6,565 nt of DNA from Bog-159 sp035541265. GTDB lineage: Bacteria > Acidobacteriota > Terriglobia > Bryobacterales > Bryobacteraceae. The DNA lies in assembly GCA_035541265.1 (NCBI GenBank), contig DATKNQ010000089.1, forward strand, positions 1 to 6,565, given 5' to 3'. A program made the translations under genes and the position numbers. Below, one piece after another: positions 1 to 6,366 of the stretch (positions within the stretch are counted from its first letter, which is position 1; each line of letters begins with the position of its first letter). The notes under the pieces were generated by a model. It saw only the letters and a program-made list of their open reading frames with translations, did not search any database and had not been told where the DNA came from.

Positions 1-193
1 CCACGATAGCAGGGAGGAAGGGGGCGGGAATCGACGGATCGTGGAAGTGTATTTGGTGCCGCGTGTATTTCGGGAGTAGTGGGCGTGACCGCCTTTTGTT
101 CGCCGGAGAGGGCATTGCGCCGCGTGCTTTGAGCGACAGGAACGTGATGTAAAGCCATCCTCACGATTCCAGCGGGGCGGCGTCCATGGACTC
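1..193. other. Upstream region without a convincing gene
   Basis: No complete gene or RNA is visible here. One forward frame is open from the left edge to a TAG at 77-79 and ends in IVEVYLVPRVFRE. It could be the last residues of an upstream gene, but nothing confirms that. A 7+7 inverted repeat (CCACGAT at 1-7, ATCGTGG at 38-44) lies at the extreme edge. No TTGACA/TATAAT pair stands out before the permease, so its promoter is either weak, non-standard or further upstream. Confidence 0.3.
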
Positions 194-2623
194 ATGCGCG
201 ATTTGCTTCGTGATGCTGTCTATGGGTGCCGGCTCTTGCGCCGCAATTGGGGATTCAGCCTGCTGGGGGTGTGGATCGTGGCGCTGGGAATCGGGGCTAC
301 GACGGCGATCTTCAGCCTGATCGACGGGATTCTGCTGAACCCGCTGCCGTATCGCGAGCCGGACCGGCTGGCGGTCATCTGGTCGGACTTCAGCCGGTTT
401 GGGGGCAACCGGAAGGCATTTTCGTCCCCTGCCGACTACTTCGACTGGAAAGAACGAAACCGCAGTTTCCAGGACATGGCGGCGTACTTCAACACCAATC
501 GCACGCTCACCGCGCTGGACCAGCCGTTAACCCCATTGACGCACGAAGTGACCGCCAACTTCTTCGATGTGGCGGGCGTGCGGGCGTTTCGCGGCCGGAC
601 GTTCGCGAAGGGCGAAGACGCGCCGGGACGGGACCAGGTGGCGATTCTCAGTTACCCGCTGTGGCGCGCGGCGTTTGGCGGCGCGGAGTCGGTGGTGGGA
701 TCCAAGGTGGAGCTGGACGGGCACGCGGCGACGATCGTCGGGATTCTGCCGCCGGACTATCGAATCGTCAGCAGCGCCATCAACGTGCAGCCCGATTTGT
801 TTGTGCCCAACAACTTCGAGTCGAAGCGGCAGGAGCGCAGGCAGCGCCCCCTGGTCGTGCTGGGGCGGCTGAGAAGGGGCGTTGAAGTGGGACAGGCGCG
901 TGCGGAGCTGGCGGCGCTTGCGGCGCAGATGGGCAGCGAGAGCCCGGCCGACGTGACGCCACACACGGCGGCGGTAAACGGCATCCGCGAGGAGCTGACG
1001 GGCGATTACCGCAGCACCTTTCTTCTATTGCAGGGCGCGGTGGCGATCATGATGCTGATTGCCTGCGCCAACATCACGAACCTGCTGCTGGTGCGGTACG
1101 CTGCTCGTGGGCGCGAGTTCGCACTGCGCATCGCGCTGGGGGCATCGCGGGCACAGATCGTGCGGCAATTGCTGACCGAGAGCCTGCTGCTGTCGCTGGC
1201 GGGCGGCGCGTTGGGGGTGGTGCTGGCGAAATTCAGCCTGGCTCCGATACTGGCGCTGGTGCCCGGCACGGCGGGGCTTCCTTTCGCCGACCAGGTGGAC
1301 ATCAGCCTGCGCGCGGCGGCGTTTGCTCTTGCGCTGAGCACGCTGACTTCGGTTGTGTTCGGGCTGGCGCCGGCGAGGCAGGCATTCCGGTCGGGGGTGG
1401 CGGCAGGCCTGAACGAGGCCAGCCGGGGCGGCACTGCGGGACGGCGGAGCGCGGTGTGGCGGAATGTGTTGATGGCGTCGGAGGTGGGTCTTTCGGTTCT
1501 GCTGGTGGCCTCGGCGGGGCTGATGATTCAGACGTTCTGGAAGCTACAGCACCGGAAGTGGGGGTTCGAGCCGGGGCACCTGCTCACGGTGCGGAATTCG
1601 CTGCGCGGGGAAGCTTACGCGGCGCCGGCGGCGCGGCGCAATCACTTCACGGCGGCAGCGGCGCGGCTGGGCGAGATTGCCGGGGTGGAATCGGTGAGCG
1701 CGGTCAGCTTTCCGCCGCCGCTGGTGCCGATCGCGCCGGCGCGCTTCGTTCCCGGGGGAGGCGCGGCGGAGCCGGGACGCGACTGCGCCGCGTTCACGTT
1801 GAGCATCCTGCCGCGGTACTTCGAAACGCTGCGAACACCGATTTTGAGCGGCCGCGCAATCACCGAAGCCGACACGGCGGATGCGGCGCGGGTGGTGGTG
1901 ATCTCGCAGGCGCTGGCCCGCCGCTACTTCGCCGACGCGCCGGCGATCGGGCAGAACCTGGCGATGGTCGATCGGTTTCCCGGCGAGTGGCGCATCGTGG
2001 GCATTGCCGCCGACGTGCGCGGCGCGGGGATCGCCGACGAGGCTCAGCCGGTGATTTATTTTCCGCATGCGCAGGCGCCCGAACCGACGATGAGCTTTGT
2101 GCTGCGCACGCGCGGCGAGCCGATGGCGGCGGCGCCGGCCACGGAGCGCACGCTCTGGCAAATGGGCCGGCTGATGAACGTCTACGCCACGTTTTCGATG
2201 GAGCAGCGGCTGGCCGACAGTTTTTGGGAGAGCCGTTTCACGATGGCGCTGCTGACGATCTTCGCCGGGCTGGCGCTGTCGCTGGCGACGGGCGGGGTGT
2301 ACGCCGTGATGAGCCTGCTGGCGGCGCAGCGGACGCGGGAGATCGGGATTCGCATGGCGGTGGGAGCTTCGTCGATGGACGTGGTGCGCACGGTGGTGGT
2401 CGATGGAGCGCGGGCGGCGGCGATCGGCATCGCCTGCGGGGTGGCCGGTTCGCTGGCGCTGGGACGGGTGATTGCCACGCGGCTCTACGGGGTGTCAGCG
2501 TCGGACCCGGCGACGCTGGCCACGGCGTCGGGGATCCTGATGCTGGTGGCGCTGGGGGCCTGCATGGCGCCGGCAATGCGGGCGGCGCGGATCGATCCGC
2601 TGCGGGCGCTGCGGGAGGGGTAG
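194..2623 (+). CDS. ADOP-type ABC transporter permease (MacB/FtsX duplicated)
   Basis: This is an inner-membrane permease of the MacB/FtsX class, in the duplicated form called acidobacterial duplicated orphan permease (TIGR03434). The sequence shows two tandem halves. The first has a membrane segment near residues 20-43, an extracytoplasmic MacB core-like domain (about 50-265), and an FtsX domain with segments near 275-299, 325-350 and 374-393. The second has a segment near 425-446, a second outer domain (about 450-675), and segments near 682-704, 735-757 and 773-793. Each FtsX part carries the cytoplasmic coupling signature, REFALRIALGAS at 307-318 and REIGIRMAVGAS at 715-726, expected to contact an ATPase. 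The ATG at 194 is the first start codon in an open frame that begins after a TGA at 86-88. The ribosome site is weak (GGGGCGG at 174-180). No ATPase gene is present in the window. The substrate is unknown; the family as a whole is linked to efflux or mechanotransmission. Confidence 0.93.
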   Translation: MRDLLRDAVYGCRLLRRNWGFSLLGVWIVALGIGATTAIFSLIDGILLNPLPYREPDRLAVIWSDFSRFGGNRKAFSSPADYFDWKERNRSFQDMAAYFNTNRTLTALDQPLTPLTHEVTANFFDVAGVRAFRGRTFAKGEDAPGRDQVAILSYPLWRAAFGGAESVVGSKVELDGHAATIVGILPPDYRIVSSAINVQPDLFVPNNFESKRQERRQRPLVVLGRLRRGVEVGQARAELAALAAQMGSESPADVTPHTAAVNGIREELTGDYRSTFLLLQGAVAIMMLIACANITNLLLVRYAARGREFALRIALGASRAQIVRQLLTESLLLSLAGGALGVVLAKFSLAPILALVPGTAGLPFADQVDISLRAAAFALALSTLTSVVFGLAPARQAFRSGVAAGLNEASRGGTAGRRSAVWRNVLMASEVGLSVLLVASAGLMIQTFWKLQHRKWGFEPGHLLTVRNSLRGEAYAAPAARRNHFTAAAARLGEIAGVESVSAVSFPPPLVPIAPARFVPGGGAAEPGRDCAAFTLSILPRYFETLRTPILSGRAITEADTADAARVVVISQALARRYFADAPAIGQNLAMVDRFPGEWRIVGIAADVRGAGIADEAQPVIYFPHAQAPEPTMSFVLRTRGEPMAAAPATERTLWQMGRLMNVYATFSMEQRLADSFWESRFTMALLTIFAGLALSLATGGVYAVMSLLAAQRTREIGIRMAVGASSMDVVRTVVVDGARAAAIGIACGVAGSLALGRVIATRLYGVSASDPATLATASGILMLVALGACMAPAMRAARIDPLRALREG

Positions 2624-2654
2624 GGCGAGATCCCGGTTGGGCCGGACGACGCCG

Positions 2655-3395
2655 ATGAAGCTCCTCACATGGAACATCCGCCACGGCGGCGGAACACGCC
2701 TCCCGCGCATCATCGAGGAGATCGCCGCTTACGATGCCGACGTAATCGCTCTGACCGAGTATCGCGCCGGGCCCGGCAAAGAACTCCGCGCCGCACTGTT
2801 TGAGCGAGGATGGCGGCACGTAGAAACGACGGGTCCAACTGAAAATGAGAACGGCATCGCGGTCTTCTCGCGCACGCCGCTGTTGCGGAGGAGCGTCTGC
2901 CCGGCTGCGCCAGAGTATCGCGTCCGGTGGCTGGACATCGACCTGCCGGAGTACGGCTTCGGGATCGGCGTCCTGCACATCATGGCAGCCGGTTCCAATA
3001 AGACGCACCCACTGAACATCGCCAAGGTCCTCTTTTGGGAAGCTGTGCTGAGCGCGGCTCAAGCCCGGCTGCACGAGCCGTTTCTTCTGACAGGCGACTG
3101 GAATACCGGCGCGCACCGGGTGGATGAGAAGGGTAAGACGTACGTCTGCGCCGAGCACTTCGGCAAGCTCTCGGCATCGGGTTGGACCGACATGTGGCGT
3201 CACCACAATCCCGGCATGACAGAGTGGACGTGGTATTCGACGCTGAGGGGCGGCGTGCGCGGGAACGGCTTCCGGCTCGATCACTGCTTCGCGACGCCGA
3301 GCCTGGTGCCGCGCGTTACGTCGTGCCGGTATTCGCACGCGGAGCGGGAGGCAGGGATCTCGGATCACTCCAGCCTCATCGTGGATGTGGAATAA
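2655..3395 (+). CDS. Endonuclease/exonuclease/phosphatase (EEP) family protein
   Basis: This is a Mg-dependent phosphoesterase of the EEP (exonuclease III/DNase I-like) fold, 246 residues from the ATG at 2655. The whole catalytic set is visible: TWNIRHGG near the N-terminus (Asn7), ALTEYR (Glu35), GVLH (His108), TGDWNTG (Asp148, Asn150), RLDH (Asp209, His210) and ISDHSS (Asp237, His238). It should therefore be active, but the substrate (DNA, RNA, phosphoinositide or another phosphodiester) cannot be read from sequence. There is no signal peptide or membrane segment, so a cytoplasmic location is inferred. A TTG at 2637 would add six residues (MGRTTP); the ATG is preferred because the conserved first strand starts there. 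Neither start has a strong ribosome site. It begins 31 bases after the permease stop, so read-through transcription is possible, but no functional link is evident. Confidence 0.88.
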   Translation: MKLLTWNIRHGGGTRLPRIIEEIAAYDADVIALTEYRAGPGKELRAALFERGWRHVETTGPTENENGIAVFSRTPLLRRSVCPAAPEYRVRWLDIDLPEYGFGIGVLHIMAAGSNKTHPLNIAKVLFWEAVLSAAQARLHEPFLLTGDWNTGAHRVDEKGKTYVCAEHFGKLSASGWTDMWRHHNPGMTEWTWYSTLRGGVRGNGFRLDHCFATPSLVPRVTSCRYSHAEREAGISDHSSLIVDVE

Positions 3396-3415
3396 TCGCT
3401 GGGCGTGGGATAGTA

Positions 3416-3445
3416 TTGACAGCGTAGGTATTGAACGTTTAGAAT
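3416..3445 (+). promoter_or_regulatory. Sigma-70-like promoter of the regulator-SDR operon
   Basis: A perfect -35 TTGACA (3416-3421) is followed after 18 bases by TAGAAT (3440-3445), five of six matches to TATAAT. Transcription should start around 3451-3454, only a few bases before the regulator ATG at 3456, with no Shine-Dalgarno sequence between. The message would be leaderless or nearly so. Confidence 0.72.
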
Positions 3446-3455
3446 GTACTAAACG
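3436..3455. promoter_or_regulatory. Palindromic operator, probable autoregulatory site
   Basis: CGTTTAG (3436-3442) and CTAAACG (3449-3455) are perfect 7-base inverted arms around a 6-base centre (AATGTA). The palindrome covers the -10 box and ends directly at the ATG of the GbsR/MarR-type gene. Such regulators bind DNA as dimers on palindromes of about this size. Protein bound here would block polymerase, so negative autoregulation is inferred. Binding by this particular regulator is not shown. Confidence 0.65.
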
Positions 3456-4010
3456 ATGATCTTAGATGAAATACGCCGGGGCTTCATTGAAAACCTTAGC
3501 CGCATAAGCGAGTTCTGGGGCTACCCGCGGGCTATGGGCGCTTTGTACGGCGCCTTGTATCTGTCCCAAAACCCTCTTTCGCTTGATGACCTCATACCAA
3601 TCGTTGGGGTGACAAAAGGGGCTATCAGCACGAACATTCGCGCCCTTGAGCAACTGGGTATGGTGCACAAGCAAGTGCGTTCGGGCGATCGAAAAGATTA
3701 CTACCTGGCGGACACGGATTTCTGGAAGATCACAAAGACCATATTGGAACGGCGGCAAAAGCCGGAATTCGACAAGGCCCTGAATGATGTCAGCGTGGCA
3801 CTTCAGAACGTCCGGTCGCGGTCGCATGCGGGAGCCGACGCTGGCCTAGGCAAGTTCTACGAAGAACGGCTCTTGGCGATGGAGAGTTTCTTTCATACGG
3901 TAGACAGCGTTGTCGTGGTACTGCTCCAAATTGAGCGATTGCGGGTCGAAGGATTTCGCAACCTCCTGCGCATTGCGTCAAAACGGAAATCGAGAAAGAG
4001 GGAGCCATGA
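3456..4010 (+). CDS. GbsR/MarR family transcriptional regulator
   Basis: This is a 184-residue winged-helix DNA-binding regulator resembling the GbsR branch of the MarR superfamily (COG1510). The N-terminal GYPRAMGALYGALYLS block (22-37) leads into the helix-turn-helix. The likely recognition helix is VTKGAISTNIRALEQLG (52-68) and the wing is VRSGDRKDYY (74-83). The rest (about 90-172) is predicted mostly helical and would serve dimerisation or ligand sensing, followed by a basic tail (KRKSRKREP). Characterised GbsR relatives in Bacillus repress choline/glycine betaine genes; no such genes are nearby, so the ligand is unknown. The start is fixed by the promoter, which leaves almost no 5' leader. 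Its stop overlaps the next start as ATGA, so it very likely controls its own operon. Base composition is lower in GC than in the permease (29 of 60 bases at 3541-3600 against 46 of 60 at 2281-2340). Confidence 0.88.
   Translation: MILDEIRRGFIENLSRISEFWGYPRAMGALYGALYLSQNPLSLDDLIPIVGVTKGAISTNIRALEQLGMVHKQVRSGDRKDYYLADTDFWKITKTILERRQKPEFDKALNDVSVALQNVRSRSHAGADAGLGKFYEERLLAMESFFHTVDSVVVVLLQIERLRVEGFRNLLRIASKRKSRKREP
3996..4004 (+). promoter_or_regulatory. Shine-Dalgarno site for the SDR gene inside the regulator 3' end
   Basis: AAGAGGGAG at 3996-4004 lies just before the ATG at 4007, within the last codons of the regulator. Together with the ATGA stop/start overlap it supports the ATG at 4007 over the out-of-frame ATG at 4011, and suggests translational coupling. 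Confidence 0.6.
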
Positions 4011-4969
4011 ATGCCGTCACAGGGGCTTTTGGATATACGGGGAAATACATTGCACGCCACCTGTTAAGGCTTGGCGAGCCCGTCATTACACTGACCGGAC
4101 ACCCAGACCGGCCGAACGAGTTTGCGACTTCAGTGAGGGCATTTCCATTTCGATTCGATGATCCCAATGCAATGGCGGAATCGTTAGCCGGCGTGCGCGT
4201 GCTCTATAACACGTACTGGATAAGATTCGATCGCGGCACGAAGACGCACGAGATGGCGGTTGCCAACACTCGCGCGCTCATCCGAGCTGCCGAGATTGCC
4301 GGCGTGGAGCGCATGATCCACATCAGCATAACCAATCCTGATTCCGCCTCGCCACTACCCTATTTTCGAGGCAAGGCGCTCCTGGAAGAGGAAATCCGGA
4401 AAGCACGCTTCAGCTACGCCATCGTGCGCCCGACGGTGCTGTTCAGCGTGGAAGACATCCTGATCAACAATATCGCCTTCTTACTCCGGAAGCTTCCGCT
4501 GTTCATCATCCCTGGTGGGGGTCAATACCGGCTTCAGCCGATCTGTGTCGAAGATCTCGCGAAGATTGCAGTGGAGGCTGCACACTCCTCGCACAACATT
4601 GTAATCGACGCAGTTGGTCCGGAGATCTTCTCCTTTGAGGAACTGGTGCGTCTGCTGGCTAAGGCCGTAAGGAGCCGGGCCATCGTCCTGCACGCATCGC
4701 CTGGCTTGGCCCTAGCTGCCACGCGTGTCCTTGGAGCAGTCTTCCGCGACGTGGTGCTGACCAGGGACGAACTCGACGGTCTAATGGCCGATTCACTGAT
4801 TTCCAGATCCGCTCCAACCGGATCGACATGTTTGAGCCGTTGGCTCGTGGATAATGCTGGCATTCTAGGAACTCGATACGCTTCGGAACTGGACCGGCAT
4901 TACTCTCGTGATTCGGGGGCGCACGCTTGTGCAGGCTTTTCGCAAGCAGTTACCCAGCGCCCCTCTTAG
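4007..4969 (+). CDS. NmrA-like/atypical SDR NAD(P)-binding protein
   Basis: This 320-residue Rossmann-fold protein resembles NmrA-like and NDUFA9-like atypical short-chain dehydrogenases. The N-terminal dinucleotide site TGAFGYTG has Gly6, Gly9 and Gly12 in GxxGxxG spacing. Downstream are ERMIHIS (101-107), a YxxxK pair in YFRGK (Tyr119, Lys123), the RPT segment of the fold (141-143), the PICVEDLA strand (178-185), and a C-terminal part with PTGSTCLSRWL and LGTRYASELDRHY (about 270-299). The YxxxK pair allows real oxidoreductase activity, but an NAD(P)-sensing or chaperone role as in NmrA or NDUFA9 cannot be excluded, and the substrate is not identifiable. It is translationally coupled to the regulator upstream, whose operator probably controls both. 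Residues 301-320 form a low-complexity tail with no family feature I recognise, ending within a short tandem repeat. Composition is lower in GC than in the permease. Confidence 0.85.
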   Translation: MNAVTGAFGYTGKYIARHLLRLGEPVITLTGHPDRPNEFATSVRAFPFRFDDPNAMAESLAGVRVLYNTYWIRFDRGTKTHEMAVANTRALIRAAEIAGVERMIHISITNPDSASPLPYFRGKALLEEEIRKARFSYAIVRPTVLFSVEDILINNIAFLLRKLPLFIIPGGGQYRLQPICVEDLAKIAVEAAHSSHNIVIDAVGPEIFSFEELVRLLAKAVRSRAIVLHASPGLALAATRVLGAVFRDVVLTRDELDGLMADSLISRSAPTGSTCLSRWLVDNAGILGTRYASELDRHYSRDSGAHACAGFSQAVTQRPS

Positions 4970-4993
4970 GCAGAATACTCTTAGGCAAAAATA
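4963..4993. repeat. Tandem repeat, two copies of about 15 bases
   Basis: CTCTTAGGCA occurs at 4963-4972 and again at 4978-4987, a 15-base period, each followed by an A-rich stretch; 12 of 15 positions match. The first copy contains the SDR stop TAG (4967-4969), and the second supplies another TAG (4982-4984) in the same frame. The core recurs at 6314-6322 on the far side of the minus-strand nuclease pair. Confidence 0.6.
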
Positions 4994-5019
4994 CCGCGCC
5001 GCCCCATAAAGAAGGGGCG
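4988..5019 (-). terminator. Weak hairpin between convergent genes
   Basis: CGCCCC (5000-5005) and GGGGCG (5014-5019) form a 6-base GC stem around an 8-base loop, between the convergent SDR and nuclease genes. On the minus strand it is followed, after an interruption of about 7 bases, by TATTTTT. A role in ending the nuclease transcript is therefore plausible but poor by intrinsic-terminator standards. No T-run follows on the plus strand. Confidence 0.33.
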
Positions 5020-5065
5020 AGCCTCAGAGGCGTATGCCGAGAGCGCTCAAATTCGTCGAAATAAC

Positions 5066-5956
5066 TCACACCTTCTGCCCCAGGATTTTAGCGGCAGCCG
5101 CGGTGGTGCGCGCGAAGAGATCCGGCGCTTCCATGGCGTCGCAGCGGGCCTGAAAGCCCGGCCGCGCTCCCTGCCAGCGAAGCTCGTCCACCGACTCGAA
5201 AACGGGCACGTCAAGCCTCAGCGTGGCGAGCGTGCGGAAGAGCAGGGCATCGTCCCAGGAGGCAAAAAGAGATTCGGCCAGCCGGCGCGCACTGCCAATG
5301 GACGGATGCCATTCGCGCCAATTCCGCGGGATGTCCTCCAGATGGCGATAGCGAGCCAGGACGGTTGACGCGGATTTTTCACCCCAACCGGCTACGCCCG
5401 GAAAGCCATCAGCGGAATCGCCAACCACGGCCAGATAGTCGGGAATGGATTCCGGTTGGACGCCGAATTTGGCTTCCACTCCAGCCTGGTCGCGAAGGAT
5501 GCCGCGACGACGGTCGAGCTGAACGATTCGCCTGCCACTGACGGACTGCGCGAGGTCCTTGTCGGGCGTGCAGATCACCACCTGCTCGACGCGTTCGTCG
5601 CAGGCGGCCTTGACGGCGGAGGATGCGAGGGCATCGTCGGCTTCGTACTCGACCATGGGCCAGACCACCACGCCCATGTCGGCCAGAGCTTCCTCGAGTA
5701 TCGGAAACTGCGAGAGCAGCGGCTCCGGGACGCCTTCGGCGGTCTTGTATCCGGCATACAGGTTGTTGCGGAACGACTCGACCACGTGGTCGGTGGCCAC
5801 ACCGAGATGAGTGGCACCCTGCTCGATCATGGACAGGACCGATCGCAGCACGCCGCGGACGGCGCCGATCTCGCGGCCGTTCGCGTCGTTGGCGGCGGGT
5901 ACGGCAAAGAAGTGGCGGAAGAGCTCATATGTGCCGTCGATCAGGTGGACGTTCAT
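5066..5956 (-). CDS. Standalone 5'-3' exonuclease/flap endonuclease (Pol I N-domain family)
   Basis: This 296-residue protein matches the FEN-type 5' nuclease domain found at the N-terminus of DNA polymerase I, here with no polymerase attached. The expected metal-binding acidic residues are visible in order: LIDGTYELFR (Asp7), VATD (Asp56), YEADDALAS (Glu105, Asp107, Asp108), TPDKDLAQ (Asp132, Asp134) and GDSADGFPG (Asp180, Asp183). SFRNNLYAGYK (61-71) matches the Arg and Tyr-Lys clamp region. GVAGWGEKSA (187-196) is the helix-three-turn-helix DNA-binding loop. It should cut 5' flaps or degrade 5' ends during repair or primer removal in the cytoplasm. Unlike E. coli ExoIX (Xni), which lacks some of these acidic residues, it looks fully catalytic. 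The ATG at 5956 is favoured by the -10 box TATACT eight bases before it and by the fit of the first strand. A polA elsewhere in the genome is expected. It lies 51 bases downstream of the small gene at 6008-6298. Confidence 0.9.
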   Translation of the reverse strand: MNVHLIDGTYELFRHFFAVPAANDANGREIGAVRGVLRSVLSMIEQGATHLGVATDHVVESFRNNLYAGYKTAEGVPEPLLSQFPILEEALADMGVVVWPMVEYEADDALASSAVKAACDERVEQVVICTPDKDLAQSVSGRRIVQLDRRRGILRDQAGVEAKFGVQPESIPDYLAVVGDSADGFPGVAGWGEKSASTVLARYRHLEDIPRNWREWHPSIGSARRLAESLFASWDDALLFRTLATLRLDVPVFESVDELRWQGARPGFQARCDAMEAPDLFARTTAAAAKILGQKV

Positions 5957-5964
5957 CTGGTTCG

Positions 5965-5982
5965 AGTATACGGGATGGCGAA
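5965..5982 (-). promoter_or_regulatory. Probable promoter of the 5' nuclease gene
   Basis: On the minus strand TATACT (5970 down to 5965) is a five-of-six -10 box, only eight bases before the ATG at 5956, with no ribosome site between. TTCGCC (5982 down to 5977) lies six bases further upstream, resembling the boxes before the two neighbouring genes. No good -35 is present. The nuclease may thus have its own leaderless transcript besides any read-through from the gene upstream. Confidence 0.5.
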
Positions 5983-6007
5983 ATCGGCGATGAGCGAACG
6001 CAGCGTT

Positions 6008-6298
6008 CTATTCGAGGCCCGGCCGCTTGCGGAACAGGTAGCCTTTGGGGCCATTCCACGACTGGCGGCGCTCGACGATCCAGCGTTGGAGTTCCGCCCC
6101 GCGGACGCGATAGATCCGGCTGCCGGCGACGACTTCGAAAATGGTGGCGAGGGTAGGTTTGGGGAGCCCTACCGCCCGCTTCTGCCGGGCTTCGACGACG
6201 AAGAGGTGCGCTGCGTCGTAGCTGGAGTCGGCCAACACGTCAAGGCTGTGGCGACGTCCGTCCGGATCGGTGACGGTCACCGTACACCATTTGCTCAC
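6008..6298 (-). CDS. Small conserved-looking protein of unknown function (96 aa)
   Basis: I cannot assign a function. The protein is 96 residues, soluble, with no signal peptide, membrane segment, cysteine cluster or known catalytic motif. The N-terminal part looks like beta strands (WCTVTVTDPDGRRHSLDV), followed by a helix (SYDAAHLFVVEARQ), a second sheet-forming stretch (ATIFEVVAGSRIYRVRG), then a basic C-terminal segment (LQRWIVERRQSW, GYLFRKRP) that could touch nucleic acid. The strand-helix-strand order suggests a compact alpha/beta domain. The start is a GTG at 6298: an in-frame stop lies just upstream inside the -10 box, and a perfect TATAAT ends eight bases before the GTG, so the message is probably leaderless. 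The 5' nuclease gene follows 51 bases downstream on the same strand; a joint operon is possible but unproven. Confidence 0.72.
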   Translation of the reverse strand: MSKWCTVTVTDPDGRRHSLDVLADSSYDAAHLFVVEARQKRAVGLPKPTLATIFEVVAGSRIYRVRGAELQRWIVERRQSWNGPKGYLFRKRPGLE

Positions 6299-6306
6299 GA
6301 TCGAGT

Positions 6307-6326
6307 ATTATACCTCTTAGGCGAAC
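6307..6326 (-). promoter_or_regulatory. Promoter of the small minus-strand gene
   Basis: On the minus strand a perfect TATAAT (6312 down to 6307) lies eight bases before the GTG at 6298. GTTCGCCTA (6326 down to 6318) stands five bases upstream of it. No TTGACA-like hexamer is found 16-18 bases upstream; the best is TTCGCT around 6331-6336. No ribosome site intervenes before the start codon. Confidence 0.6.
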
Positions 6327-6366
6327 AAAAAGCGAATAAGCTCAACTCCCCCGAACCGTTCGCCTA
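6318..6366. repeat. 9-base inverted repeat in the divergent promoter region
   Basis: TAGGCGAAC (6318-6326) and GTTCGCCTA (6358-6366) are perfect inverted copies separated by 31 bases. They lie between the divergent small gene and the TIGR03435 gene. Each arm sits 5-6 bases upstream of the -10 box of the gene it faces, so each promoter carries the same element in the same orientation. They could bind a shared activator, repressor or alternative sigma factor. Confidence 0.6.

Noticed and set aside
1..44. Inverted repeat CCACGAT/ATCGTGG as a transposon end or terminator
   Set aside because: Arms of 7 bases with a 30-base spacer at the window edge, with no transposase, no target duplication visible and no T-run.
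1006..1434. 142-codon open frame on the minus strand inside the permease
   Set aside because: Antisense shadow of the first FtsX domain; no motif or ribosome site supports it.
2637..2654. TTG start extending the EEP protein by six residues
   Set aside because: The ATG at 2655 opens directly with the conserved first strand, and the TTG has no better ribosome site.
1456..2658. 400-codon open frame on the plus strand
   Set aside because: It lies in another frame of the permease, is full of Gly/Ala/Arg and shows no domain. It exists because GC-rich DNA lacks stop codons.
2238..3368. 376-codon open frame on the minus strand
   Set aside because: Antisense to the permease end and the EEP gene, Pro/Arg-rich and without motifs, whereas the sense frames carry clear catalytic and membrane signatures.
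5021..5031. GCCTC-A-GAGGC as a terminator hairpin
   Set aside because: A one-base loop cannot form a normal hairpin and no T-run follows; it is more likely a chance palindrome.
4962..5065. CRISPR-like or attachment-site array
   Set aside because: Only two short tandem units, with no spacers, cas genes, integrase or tRNA nearby.
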